Below are positions 53,543 through 61,918 of a stretch of 64,000 nt of DNA, piece by piece. Position 1 is the stretch's first letter; each line of letters begins with the position of its first letter. The notes below the pieces were generated by a model. It worked only from the letters and a program-made list of their open reading frames with translations, was not told the origin of the DNA and did no database searches. Made by a program: the position numbers and the translations under genes. Source of the stretch: an uncultured Clostridia bacterium (GTDB lineage Bacteria > Bacillota > Clostridia > Oscillospirales > Ruminococcaceae); assembly GCA_947625155.1 (NCBI GenBank), contig CANQNG010000001.1, forward strand, positions 103,148 to 167,147. The letters run 5' to 3'.

Positions 53543-53705
53543 GGGGCAGGACTTGTTTTTAGATATTTTTTTCAATGGGATAGGTCTATCTACCTATTTT
53601 TCTTCAAAAATTACAAAAAGATTACAAAGTTACAAGTTGTGTTCCTATATTTTATGGGGTTTTTTCTGAAACTCAAAACTTTTTTATAAAAATAGTAACA
53701 AACTA

Positions 53706-53734
53706 TTGACAAATCAAACAAAATGATGTATAAT
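53706..53734 (+). promoter_or_regulatory. Consensus promoter for the dockerin-transglutaminase gene
   Basis: Perfect TTGACA (53706-53711), a 17-base spacer, and perfect TATAAT (53729-53734). It is the strongest sigma-A match in the window, so the gene is probably highly expressed. Confidence 0.88.
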
Positions 53735-53744
53735 AAATATGTTG

Positions 53745-53765
53745 TTTCCCGGAAATAGCGGGAAA
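53745..53765 (+). promoter_or_regulatory. 5' leader hairpin
   Basis: TTTCCCG and CGGGAAA form a 7-bp stem with a 7-base loop at the very 5' end of the predicted transcript. It could protect the message from 5' decay or bind a regulator. There is no T-run. Confidence 0.4.
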
Positions 53766-53808
53766 GGGTAAAATGATGTGCGTTCCGACGAAATTGAGGA
53801 GGAAATGT

Positions 53809-55500
53809 ATGAACGAACATAGGAAACATGTGCTGTCGGTGATGGCGGCAGCAATGGTATTTTGTGCGCCGCTGTCCGTTATGACAGCCAGTGCTGCAAA
53901 CGAGAAAATGTCCTATATCTTTGCATCTGGTCTGGATCTTACCGCAGACGGCTATGTCAGATATGGCGGGGAAGTGGTATCCGGAAAATTGGGTGTAGAA
54001 CCAGAACTGCCGATTGGCGACGTTGATAGTTCAGGGGATATATCTGTCGAGGATGCAAGCTTGATCCTGAATGCTTCTGTGTGCCTGACAATTGGTATGG
54101 ACAAACAGAAGGTATGGGAGCAGCTCCTGCCGGATACACAGGCAGATGTGGAGTATCTCAATACAATTGCTGATGTGAATGAGGACGGTGTGATCAATGT
54201 CGATGATGCTTCCCTCATTCTGAAGTATTCGTCAATGCAGCTATTTGATGCGGATATTTATCCACTTGGTTTTTCCTATTACTATGCGGATGCGAATGGT
54301 AAGCTGGAGAAGGGCTTCATTGAGGAAGACGGAACTACCTACTATGCCGGTGAAAACTACAAGCTCCTCACCGGCTGGAATACGATCAACGGCGAACGGT
54401 ATTATTTCAATGATGAGGCGGAACTACAGAAGGAGTGCTGGATCTCCACAGGCAGTAACCAGTATTATGTGGACATTCAAGGTATCCGGTTGACCGGGTG
54501 GCAGACCATTGACGGGGATACGTATTACCTTGGAAATACCGGCATGAAACAAACCGGACTGGTCGAGGTCGATGGTAATACATATTGGCTGGGGACGGAT
54601 GGTGTGCTGACATCCGGCTGGCAGGAATTTGACGGGACACGTTACTATTTCTTCCCTGAAAATGACTGCATGGCAACTGGCTGGCAGGTCATTGACGGCG
54701 AAGAGTATTATTTTGGTGAGGACGGTAAAATGGCTGTCGGCTGGCAGGATCTGGATGGCGTTCGCTATTATTTCTCAGAGAATGGCAGTATGGTATCCGG
54801 ATGGCAGACCATTGGCGGTGATACATACTGCTTTGATGAAACGGGCATGATGCTCACCGGCTGGTATTATCAGGGCGATGATACTTACTATCTGGATGAA
54901 AATGGTGTCATGGCGACTGGCTATGTGACAATGGACGGTGTGACCTATGAATTTAGTTCGGACGGTGTGCTGATCGGCACATACAGCGAGGCGGAGGGAG
55001 ATATTGATTTTTTGCTCAATACAGCACAGCTTTCTCCGAGACGGCAGATCACGGTCTACAACCGGCAGGTCGATCCGGTGAAGATCGACTTCACGATCAA
55101 GCTGTCTGATGCGGATATTGCGATCATCGAGCAGTTTGCCGCAGAGCATTTTGAAGCGGACGATACACTTGCGGAAAAGCTCTATAAGACACACCAGTGG
55201 ATACACTACAATGTTGATTATGCCTATGCCGGAGAAAAGTGGAACGAGATCGTCAACCTTTCCTATGTGGATGCGATCTTCAACCACAAGAAAGGGCAGT
55301 GCGTACAGTATAATGGTGCAATGGCTTCTGTGCTGGCATATTATGGATTTGACGTGTATATGGTGCGTGGCTGGACAAGCCCCGGGACACAGCATTACTG
55401 GACAGAGGTCAACCTCAACGGCAAGACATACATGGTCGAATGCGGTAACTCCGGTAAAAACGGCGATTGGTGGCAGTATTTCTTTGATGAGATCGAATAA
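53809..55500 (+). CDS. Secreted dockerin / cell-wall-repeat / transglutaminase-like protein
   Basis: A 563-residue secreted protein. A signal peptide covers about 1-29 (cleavage after TASA). Two dockerin-type calcium loops form a pair at 69-143 (GDVDSSGDISVEDASLIL and ADVNEDGVINVDDASLIL). About ten aromatic-rich repeats of roughly 20 residues (156-390; e.g. GWQTIDGDTYYLGNTGMKQT) match glucan/choline-binding cell-wall repeats. A transglutaminase-like papain-fold domain follows (about 430-563) with Cys498 in GQCVQYNGAM, His529 in TQHYWTEV, and Glu544 where Asp is usual. It could be a surface protease or crosslinking enzyme attached through repeats or cohesin. AGGAGG precedes ATG 53809. Confidence 0.85.
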   Translation: MNEHRKHVLSVMAAAMVFCAPLSVMTASAANEKMSYIFASGLDLTADGYVRYGGEVVSGKLGVEPELPIGDVDSSGDISVEDASLILNASVCLTIGMDKQKVWEQLLPDTQADVEYLNTIADVNEDGVINVDDASLILKYSSMQLFDADIYPLGFSYYYADANGKLEKGFIEEDGTTYYAGENYKLLTGWNTINGERYYFNDEAELQKECWISTGSNQYYVDIQGIRLTGWQTIDGDTYYLGNTGMKQTGLVEVDGNTYWLGTDGVLTSGWQEFDGTRYYFFPENDCMATGWQVIDGEEYYFGEDGKMAVGWQDLDGVRYYFSENGSMVSGWQTIGGDTYCFDETGMMLTGWYYQGDDTYYLDENGVMATGYVTMDGVTYEFSSDGVLIGTYSEAEGDIDFLLNTAQLSPRRQITVYNRQVDPVKIDFTIKLSDADIAIIEQFAAEHFEADDTLAEKLYKTHQWIHYNVDYAYAGEKWNEIVNLSYVDAIFNHKKGQCVQYNGAMASVLAYYGFDVYMVRGWTSPGTQHYWTEVNLNGKTYMVECGNSGKNGDWWQYFFDEIE

Positions 55501-55506
55501 GTGACC

Positions 55507-55535
55507 GGGGGTGCATTTGCACCCCCTTGCTTTTT
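55507..55535 (+). terminator. Terminator after the transglutaminase gene
   Basis: GGGGGTGC-ATTT-GCACCCCC (55507-55526), then TTGCTTTTT. The -35 box of the next promoter (TTGCTT, 55527-55532) is the tail of this terminator. Confidence 0.88.
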
Positions 55536-55555
55536 CCATTGAAATGTGCTATACT
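55527..55555 (+). promoter_or_regulatory. Promoter for DUF389 gene and hpt
   Basis: TTGCTT (55527-55532), a 17-base spacer and TATACT (55550-55555). The -35 overlaps the upstream terminator's T-tract. Confidence 0.7.
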
Positions 55556-55580
55556 GAAAAAAACGAAGGAAGGCTTTCTC

Positions 55581-56351
55581 ATGAAATTATTTTCCAAGGA
55601 ACTGACAAACGCATGCAAAAGGGCGTTCAGCCTGAGTGACGATACGGCATCCCACGAGGAGATCAAGACACGCATCCTGAACGGTGGGCAGGTCACAGGC
55701 ACGAACATGTGTATCTTGATCTGTGCCATTTTGATCGCCTCTGTCGGGCTGAATACCGGGTCGGCGGCAGTCATCATCGGGGCTATGCTGATCTCCCCAT
55801 TGATGGGAAGTATCCTTGCCATGGCATACAGTGTGGCAGCGGTCGATTTCCAGCGGTTCAGGCGGCATTTTTATGGCTTTATGATACAAGTCTCGATCAG
55901 CTTTCTGGTGTCGGTGATCTATTTTCTGATCTCACCGATCAAAGCCCCGACCGCTGAACTCCTTGCCCGCACGCAGCCGTCCCTCTACGATGTCATCATA
56001 GCAACTGCTGGCGGTCTTGCGGGCATCATCGGCAACACCCGAACGGACAAGGCAAACAATGTCATCCCCGGTGTGGCGATCGCTACTGCCCTGATGCCGC
56101 CGCTCTGTACCTGCGGCTACTCCTTGGTGCAGGGAAGATGGCGGATGCTGGCAGGAGCAGTTTACCTGTTTACCGTGAATTGCTATTTTATTTTCATATC
56201 AGCAGTGCTGGTGCTGGATATTCTGAAAATTCCGAAGGTCTCCAGCCTGTCTGAAAAACAGTGGAAACGTCTGCGCAAAGGAATGATACGAAATACCATA
56301 TTTGTCCTTCTGCCCAGTGTTATCCTTACTTACCTGATGCTGATCGACTGA
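55581..56351 (+). CDS. DUF389 family membrane protein
   Basis: A 256-residue membrane protein with about six helices. LIASVGLNTGSAAVIIGAML, ISPLMGSILAMAYSV and the ATALMPPLCTCGYSL block are the core of DUF389 (the TIGR00341/TIGR00271 type). The function of this family is not established; a transport role is often assumed. GAAGGAAGG precedes ATG 55581; the frame upstream overlaps the promoter. It is followed 20 bases later by hpt. Confidence 0.8.
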   Translation: MKLFSKELTNACKRAFSLSDDTASHEEIKTRILNGGQVTGTNMCILICAILIASVGLNTGSAAVIIGAMLISPLMGSILAMAYSVAAVDFQRFRRHFYGFMIQVSISFLVSVIYFLISPIKAPTAELLARTQPSLYDVIIATAGGLAGIIGNTRTDKANNVIPGVAIATALMPPLCTCGYSLVQGRWRMLAGAVYLFTVNCYFIFISAVLVLDILKIPKVSSLSEKQWKRLRKGMIRNTIFVLLPSVILTYLMLID

Positions 56352-56371
56352 TCTGAAGAGGAGGAAATAGC

Positions 56372-56920
56372 ATGATACAGACTGACAAGGATGCCTATCT
56401 TTCCGGTATAGAACGTGTGCTGATCTCCGGCGGGGAGATCCAACAGGAGATCCGGAAAGCAGGGAAGTGGATCGATATGTCCTATGCAGGAAAACCGCTG
56501 CTGCTGGTCAGCATTCTGAAAGGGGCTTTTATTTTTCTGGCTGATCTGTGCCGGGCGGTGACGATCCCCTGCGAGGTCGGTTTCATGCAGGTGCAGAGCT
56601 ATTTTGCAGGGACAGTTTCATCGGGCAGTGTGGATATTCTGCTGGATCTGCAACAGGACATCAGCCAGTATCATGTGCTGATCGTGGAGGACATCATTGA
56701 TACAGGCAGAACACTTTCGCTTGTGGCAGAGAAGCTGCGCAGCCGGAAGCCGCTTTCCCTGAAGATCCTGACACTTCTTGACAAACCGGAACGCCGTGAG
56801 GCAGACCTGAGACCGGACTATGCACTGTTTACCATTCCGGATGTGTTTGTCATCGGGTATGGACTGGACTGCGGTGAATATTACCGGAATCTGCCGGATA
56901 TTGCGGTCTACAGAACATAA
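56372..56920 (+). CDS. hpt: Hypoxanthine phosphoribosyltransferase
   Basis: A 182-residue purine-salvage enzyme making IMP or GMP from base and PRPP. The PRPP motif is VLIVEDIIDTGRTLSLVAEK, with the earlier LLVSILKGAFIFLADLCRA and the C-terminal DVFVIGYGLDCGEYYRNLP blocks complete. GGAGGA lies before the ATG. It is convergent with the barstar gene; a shared terminator hairpin lies between. Confidence 0.95.
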   Translation: MIQTDKDAYLSGIERVLISGGEIQQEIRKAGKWIDMSYAGKPLLLVSILKGAFIFLADLCRAVTIPCEVGFMQVQSYFAGTVSSGSVDILLDLQQDISQYHVLIVEDIIDTGRTLSLVAEKLRSRKPLSLKILTLLDKPERREADLRPDYALFTIPDVFVIGYGLDCGEYYRNLPDIAVYRT

Positions 56921-56921
56921 A

Positions 56922-56946
56922 AACGAAGAGTGATAAGCTCTCCGTT
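56922..56946 (-). terminator. Terminator between hpt and the barstar gene
   Basis: On the minus strand AACGGAGAG pairs with CTCTTCGTT (imperfect) and is followed by TTT, overlapping the barstar stop codon. On the plus strand the T-run is poorer. Confidence 0.5.
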
Positions 56947-57202
56947 ATCTATATTCATACAGGACAGTCAGCCGTTCGTTATGTTCCATGGCATCATCCA
57001 AGACCTGTTGCAGCTTCGGGTGCAGCAGTTCTGCATGGGTAATAAACAGCATCGTCTCTCCGGCTCTTTCTGTTAGGCAGTCAAACAGCGCATCGAGATT
57101 TTTCCCGTAGTAGTCCGGAAACCCAAGGATCTCTTTCAGGTGATCATGTGCTTCCGGCAGTTCTTGCATTTTGCTGCCGTCCAGTTCATAAGCATCGATC
57201 AT
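56945..57202 (-). CDS. Barstar-family ribonuclease inhibitor
   Basis: An 85-residue protein with the barstar fold signature: DGSKMQELPEAHDHLKEILG, FPDYYGKNLDALFDCLTE with the Tyr-Tyr-Gly-Lys-Asn-Leu-Asp-Ala contact region, and a C-terminal strand ERLTVLYEYR. The binding helix Asp/Trp region differs slightly from Bacillus barstar. It starts 12 bases after the barnase-like gene and is expected to bind that enzyme before export. Confidence 0.92.
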   Translation of the reverse strand: MIDAYELDGSKMQELPEAHDHLKEILGFPDYYGKNLDALFDCLTERAGETMLFITHAELLHPKLQQVLDDAMEHNERLTVLYEYR

Positions 57203-57214
57203 CGCACACCTCCA

Positions 57215-57802
57215 TCAATAGAGCTGACTGAATGTTTCGTAGTGGTCATTTGTGTAGTAGATGCTGCCGTCCTCCCCGTAGATCAGCCGTTCGCTGCCCC
57301 GGTAGCCGCCCGCATAATTCACATCACATTCGTGATAGCTGCCTTCGGGCAGAAGCCCCTCACGGTTGCCGAAATGATCGCCGCCAATGCTCATGCCCGG
57401 TGCAACGTCCCAGAGATTTCCCTCCGAGCTGACCCAGCCAAGCGCCTGTGCTTCTTTTTTGGTAATAAAATTGGCGGGGAGCGTCCCGAACGTGTGGATG
57501 TATTCTGCCACATCCTCCGGGGAGGTGTACGAGCCGTCCTTTTCCACAGAAGCCGGCAATGTTTCATCCTCGGGCGTTTCCGTGGGGACGGCAGTGGCAG
57601 GCGGGGAGAGCGTGTTCGGTCCTGTCTCATATGCGGCAACGGCTTCTGTCGTGGTCTGCTCCGTCTCTGTGGTCATGTTCTGTTCGGTCTGAGAGCTGAC
57701 AGCAGGCGGCGCAGGTCCTGTCAGCTCATAGCCAAGATCGCATCCCACCAGCAGCAGCCCCATACATACGGCAAGCAGGAATGCGGCAATTCGTTTCTGC
57801 AT
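57215..57802 (-). CDS. Barnase-family ribonuclease with lipoprotein signal
   Basis: A 195-residue protein: a lipoprotein signal MQKRIAAFLLAVCMGLLLVG with lipobox Cys21, a Thr/Glu-rich linker (22-90), and a barnase-like domain (about 90-195). Catalytic residues match barnase: Glu158 in YHECDVNYAGGY, Arg172 in ERLIYG, His187 in TNDHYETF. A membrane-anchored barnase would be a surface or contact-active nuclease rather than a free secreted one (inference). It is 12 bases upstream of barstar and 7 bases after a metallopeptidase gene. AAAGGATGAG precedes the ATG at 57802; a longer frame to 57937 is not used. Confidence 0.9.
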   Translation of the reverse strand: MQKRIAAFLLAVCMGLLLVGCDLGYELTGPAPPAVSSQTEQNMTTETEQTTTEAVAAYETGPNTLSPPATAVPTETPEDETLPASVEKDGSYTSPEDVAEYIHTFGTLPANFITKKEAQALGWVSSEGNLWDVAPGMSIGGDHFGNREGLLPEGSYHECDVNYAGGYRGSERLIYGEDGSIYYTNDHYETFSQLY

Positions 57803-57809
57803 CGTGATC

Positions 57810-58496
57810 TCATCCTTTCTGCTTGAGTACGGCATCCCATTTATCATATGCCGGAAACATCTGGTATAAGATCCTGTAAAAGGCTTTGGAATGGTTTTGC
57901 TCCATAAAATGGGTATATTCATGGTAGAATACCGCATAAACGCATTCTACAGGATACTGCATCAGCCGGAAATTCATGGAGATCCGCCCGGAACTTGCCG
58001 TACAGCTCCCCCAGCGGGTCGTCATGTCCTTGACCTCGATGCGGGCAAGCGGTACCCGATAACCGGCTTGCGTGAAGTGTTCGTACACCTCACGCCCCAC
58101 TTTCCGGTAAAGTTCTACACAGTGGCTGATCATCCATTGCCGGAAAGCATGCTGTGCCTCCTCCTCTGTGCGGGCAAAGAGGGTCAGCACATCCTGTTCC
58201 AACGTCGTATGGCAGGGTCTGTCTGTGTAATGCAGCCGGATCTTCTTTCCGAGGAAATACTGTACCGCACCATCCGCAAAGCAGTGCTGTGCGGCTTTCT
58301 GAGCGGAAACAGCCTCCACACGGTTTGCGACCGCAGCAGCATTTTCCTCTAAAAATTGTTGGATGACCGATACCGGCACATGGAGCGGGGCAGACACATA
58401 GACCGACCCGTCCTCCCGCACATGGATGCGGATATATTTCATCTGCTTGCGGCGTATCTGGCAGGGATAGGTCTTGCCATTGTAGGTGAATTCCAT
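57810..58496 (-). CDS. YgjP-type zinc metallopeptidase
   Basis: A 228-residue protein with C-terminal DUF45/YgjP signatures: TTRWGSCTASSGRISMNFRL, and zinc motif HEYTH in VFYHEYTHFMEQNHS. The N-terminal half is beta-rich (YNGKTYPCQIRRKQMKYIRI). The family is a WLM/SprT-like gluzincin of poorly known function, often beside restriction or toxin genes. The ATG at 58496 has AAGGAG; the frame extends upstream to 58550. It lies between a GGDEF gene and the barnase gene. Confidence 0.85.
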   Translation of the reverse strand: MEFTYNGKTYPCQIRRKQMKYIRIHVREDGSVYVSAPLHVPVSVIQQFLEENAAAVANRVEAVSAQKAAQHCFADGAVQYFLGKKIRLHYTDRPCHTTLEQDVLTLFARTEEEAQHAFRQWMISHCVELYRKVGREVYEHFTQAGYRVPLARIEVKDMTTRWGSCTASSGRISMNFRLMQYPVECVYAVFYHEYTHFMEQNHSKAFYRILYQMFPAYDKWDAVLKQKG

Positions 58497-58519
58497 ATAG
58501 ACCTCCTTGCTATGCGCTG

Positions 58520-60151
58520 TTACTGGATCCCTTTCTTGTGCTTTTTGCATTCATACATCCGTTCATCTGCAAGCTGCATGGCACTTTCCATCGTGTTTTC
58601 TCCTATCCGGAACAAAGCCATCCCAAAGGCAATATCCAGCGGTACAGGCGGGTCTTCCTCCTTGTTGTAGGTGCGGGTGCGCTGTTCCATTCTCTCAACT
58701 GCCTGCCATGCGGCATCCTCATTCCCCGATACAATGGCGATGAATTCATCGCCGCCCGTCCGGTAGCAGTTCCCCGGAAAGCTGTCCTGTATGATCCGGG
58801 CAGCGCTGACGATATGCCGGTCGCCCTCTGCATGCCCATAGCAGTCGTTGACCTTTTTGAGGTCATTGATGTCTAGCTGAACAAGCATGCAGGAAGTATC
58901 CGTCTGTGCCATCAGCTCCGATTCCTTTTCGTTGAACGCAAGGCGGTTCTGCAATCCTGTCAGTCCGTCGGTGTAGGCAAGTTTTGCCATCAGCTCCGTG
59001 CGGCTGTTCTCAAGCTGTACGCTGTTGTATTCCCGGATCAGATACAGTCCGATGAATACCAGAAACAGTATCGTGCCGAGCCGTGTATACTGGCTGGATA
59101 CCTGCTGGGTATTTTCGGACAACCGATAGATCAGCAGATCAGCCACCACGCCGAGTGACAGCACCGTTGTCCCGGTGATCAGCGTAAGGAAGAATTTCCG
59201 TTCGATCAAATGCTTTTCGGCTGCTGTAACGACCAGATACAGTGCCATGAGAATGGCGATCACGATCGTTCCCTGTGTGATGCGGACAAGCTGATAATAG
59301 TCTGCAATGCCAAAAGAGCAGAGCAGCAGGTTAGCTGTCAGGTTCAGGCAGACAATGCCAAACAGGCACGGCAGCAGCGGAGAGTGCTTGTTGCTGACAG
59401 CACCTGCGATGAAAGAGACAGGCAGATAGGGCAGAAAGATCAGGGAAACATAATTGATCATCCGGATCAGTGCCGGGTTCTGTGTCAGGAGCTGTAAGAT
59501 CAAAGTATCATTGACCGACCAGACTGCCACAAGTACCGAAAAGATGCCAAGCGTGAAAAACTCGATCTGCTGTCCCTGCTTTGCGGTGAAAGCGCTGATA
59601 AAGATCATCACCAGCCCCAGCACCGTCATCAGGAAACAGGCACAGAAACCGGGCATTCCCTGCTTGAATACGTCACCCATGTACATACCGGGGTCAGCGA
59701 TCAGAACATTCCGCAGTGCAGGCTGTGTATCGGCAAAGATCGGTATAAGCTCAAGGGTGATCTCCTGCGTTCCCACCGGAATGGGGATCATGTGCATGTA
59801 CATGCCATAGGATCTTCCAAAAATGGCAGGTTCTTCCGGATGATAGGAGTAAATTTCCACGCCGTCTGCAAGCACCGTAAAAAAGGTATCGATGCTTTTC
59901 AGACAAAGGCGCTTGCTTTCGAGCGGGATCTCAGCAACGGAATGCGTCAGTGTGATCTCTCCGTCCGGAAGATCCCGCAGCCGATAGCTTGTGCCGTCTG
60001 CGGCGAGCCAGCCGCTGCCAAGGCTTGTTGCAACGTCATTGTAATAGCGCCGTGCGCCGCCGTTCAACATGCCGGCACATACATAGCCGATCACAATGAG
60101 AACTATCAGGATATTTGCCAGCCAGCGCTTGCTGATGTGCAGCTTTTGCAT
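58520..60151 (-). CDS. 7TM-type diguanylate cyclase
   Basis: A 543-residue protein: an N-terminal helix, an extracytoplasmic beta-rich domain (about 35-165, resembling 7TMR-DISMED2), seven hydrophobic helices (about 170-370) and a GGDEF domain (about 390-543). The motif RTGGDEFIAIV is at 466-470 and the metal Asp is in VQLDINDLKKVNDCYGHAEG. The I-site RxxD is absent before the GGDEF loop. A c-di-GMP sensor-cyclase is expected. GGGGTGATACT precedes the ATG at 60151. It follows the glycosyltransferase by 62 bases. Confidence 0.87.
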   Translation of the reverse strand: MQKLHISKRWLANILIVLIVIGYVCAGMLNGGARRYYNDVATSLGSGWLAADGTSYRLRDLPDGEITLTHSVAEIPLESKRLCLKSIDTFFTVLADGVEIYSYHPEEPAIFGRSYGMYMHMIPIPVGTQEITLELIPIFADTQPALRNVLIADPGMYMGDVFKQGMPGFCACFLMTVLGLVMIFISAFTAKQGQQIEFFTLGIFSVLVAVWSVNDTLILQLLTQNPALIRMINYVSLIFLPYLPVSFIAGAVSNKHSPLLPCLFGIVCLNLTANLLLCSFGIADYYQLVRITQGTIVIAILMALYLVVTAAEKHLIERKFFLTLITGTTVLSLGVVADLLIYRLSENTQQVSSQYTRLGTILFLVFIGLYLIREYNSVQLENSRTELMAKLAYTDGLTGLQNRLAFNEKESELMAQTDTSCMLVQLDINDLKKVNDCYGHAEGDRHIVSAARIIQDSFPGNCYRTGGDEFIAIVSGNEDAAWQAVERMEQRTRTYNKEEDPPVPLDIAFGMALFRIGENTMESAMQLADERMYECKKHKKGIQ

Positions 60152-60213
60152 AGTATCACCCCGGGATAAATTTTGTCTTAGAAATTCCTGAAATAGAGAC
60201 ATTCTGCGGTCTT

Positions 60214-61185
60214 TCAGGAAGCGGATCCTTCTGACTGATCCAGAAATTCAGCAATAATGTAGCGTGGACGCTGCTTGACCTCTGCATAGATCTTGCCGAC
60301 ATATTCTCCGATCACACCAAGACAAAGCAGCTGCATCCCGCCGATCAGCCAGATCGAGCAGACGGTACTTGACCACCCCGGAACGGTCGTGCTGAACAGC
60401 TTGGAAACGATCGCCCAGATCAGCATGGCAATGCTGACCGCTACCATGAGAAAGCCAAGGATGATGATGATCTTCAAGGGTTTGACGCTGAAAGAGGTGA
60501 TGCCCTCCATGGCAAAGGAAAGCATTTTCCCCAGCGGGTATTTGCTGGTCCCGGCAAAGCGTTCCTGCCGTTCATAGTAGACACAGGATGTCTGAAAGCC
60601 GAGCAGCGGCACCAGTCCCCGCAGGAAGAGATTGACCTCCCGAAATTCTGCCAGTTCCCGCAGTGCCCTTTGGCTCATCAGACGGAAATCTGCATGGTTA
60701 TAGACGACTTCCGTTCCCATGTTCTGCATCAGCTTATAAAACCCTTCGGCAGTGGCTTTCTTGAAAAAGCTATCCTTTTTGCGCTCACTGCGCACGCCGT
60801 AAACGATCTCGCTGCCCTTCTGGTATTCGAGGACCATTTTTTCAATGGCATTCACATCGTCCTGCAGATCGGCATCCATGCTGATGGTAATATCGCAGCG
60901 CTCTTTGACCGTCATCAGCCCGGCAAGCAGCGCATTCTGATGCCCGGCATTGTGCGCCAGACTGATGCCCGAAAACAGAGCAGGATCCTGCCGATGCAGC
61001 CTGCAGATGATCTCCCATGTTTTGTCCTTTGAACCGTCATTGACAAAGACGATACGGCTTGCCGGGGAAATGCGTGATCTCCGGATCAGGTCTGTGTAAC
61101 ATGCACCGAGCTGTTTTGCGGTTTCTGGCAGGACATCCTGCTCGTTGTAGCAAGGGATGATCATATATAAAATCGGCTGTTCCAT
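60214..61185 (-). CDS. GT2 family glycosyltransferase, GtrB/DPM1-like
   Basis: A 323-residue GT2 enzyme with two C-terminal membrane helices. Motifs: MIIPCYNEQDVLPETAKQLG, IVFVNDGSKDKTWEII, ISMDADLQDDVNAIEKM, FAGTSKYPLGKML, and the RPRYII stretch near the end. This is the pattern of polyprenyl-phosphate glycosyltransferases (GtrB/DPM1/YkcC) that load sugar onto undecaprenyl phosphate. The sugar cannot be told. AAGGAG lies before the ATG. It is the first gene of a five-gene minus-strand unit. Confidence 0.9.
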   Translation of the reverse strand: MEQPILYMIIPCYNEQDVLPETAKQLGACYTDLIRRSRISPASRIVFVNDGSKDKTWEIICRLHRQDPALFSGISLAHNAGHQNALLAGLMTVKERCDITISMDADLQDDVNAIEKMVLEYQKGSEIVYGVRSERKKDSFFKKATAEGFYKLMQNMGTEVVYNHADFRLMSQRALRELAEFREVNLFLRGLVPLLGFQTSCVYYERQERFAGTSKYPLGKMLSFAMEGITSFSVKPLKIIIILGFLMVAVSIAMLIWAIVSKLFSTTVPGWSSTVCSIWLIGGMQLLCLGVIGEYVGKIYAEVKQRPRYIIAEFLDQSEGSAS

Positions 61186-61262
61186 TTGCTGTTCTCCTTA
61201 GACGGCAGACTGCCGCATCCGTTTTCTCCCTGTGCCGCTGACAGCACGAGGATCTTATCCTT

Positions 61263-61291
61263 ATTATACCATACTTCCCTAAAAAAAGCAA
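61263..61291 (-). promoter_or_regulatory. Promoter for the GT2-GGDEF-YgjP-barnase-barstar unit
   Basis: On the minus strand TTGCTT (61286-61291), a 17-base spacer and TATAAT (61263-61268), with an extended -10 TGG. It lies about 80 bases before the glycosyltransferase ATG. Confidence 0.8.
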
Positions 61292-61337
61292 TAGTTTCAC
61301 AGAAAATGCTTTTGTTCTGACCCTACCGGGATCAAAG

Positions 61338-61860
61338 TTAGTGTTTCCCCGGTTTCCTGATCTCCTGCAATTCCCCGTGAATGCTAATGGACCTTGCTAT
61401 GACGGGAACAGCAATTCTTTTCTTTTCGATCAAGATCCTTCCTTGTGGTGCATCGTGACAATTTTCTTCGAACAGGTGCATTTCAACAATGACATTGTCA
61501 TTTGCGGATACCACGTGAAGCTTGGTGTTCCATCCGCCTTTGGATCTTCCGATGGATCGCTGCCCTCGGTTTTTAAAGCACCATGTGCATTAGGGTGCAG
61601 TTTACAAGAAGTACTGTCCAAAGCAATACTTCAACCTTGATCACAATGATCTGCTCTTGCTGTAATGCGTTGCATATGCGCTGTATTACACCGTTTTTGC
61701 ATCATCTTTTAAATCTTTGGTATATGCTGTTCCATTTGCCGGATTTTTCTGGAAGTGCCCTCCATTTGCATCCATTTTCGGCAATATATAAGATAGCATT
61801 GATAAACGTGTAATTATCAATTTTTACATTTCCACGTTGAACCGGAAAATATTTCTACCT
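61338..61860 (-). pseudogene. Decayed IS5-family (IS427-type) transposase
   Basis: Several minus-strand frames together make an IS5-type transposase. The N-terminal DUF4096-like part reads RGNVKIDNYTFINAILYIAE, then NGCKWRALPEKSGKWNSIYQ, with a stop where Trp is usual. After a frameshift comes IALDSTSCKLHPNAHGALK with the first catalytic Asp, and after another shift RSIGRSKGGWNTKLHVVSAN and NCHDAPQGRILIEKKR to a stop at 61338. At least two frameshifts and one in-frame stop make it inactive. I could not find its terminal inverted repeats by eye. Confidence 0.8.
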
Positions 61861-61866
61861 GTGCGG

Positions 61867-61895
61867 TTGAAAAAGCATTGAAAAAGATATATAAT
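61867..61895 (+). promoter_or_regulatory. Promoter-like sequence before a broken small gene
   Basis: TTGAAA (61867-61872), a 17-base spacer and TATAAT (61890-61895), followed by AGGAAGGAG and an ATG at 61919. Confidence 0.5.
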
Positions 61896-61918
61896 AGAAA
61901 AGGAAGGAGCGGATCGAA

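Noticed and set aside
53745-53808. c-di-GMP riboswitch in the leader of the dockerin-transglutaminase gene
   Set aside because: The leader is only about 70 nt with one simple hairpin and none of the GEMM-type conserved stretches.
61583-61813. Plus-strand ORF near the IS5 remnant
   Set aside because: It is antisense to the decayed transposase and has no ribosome site or recognisable features.
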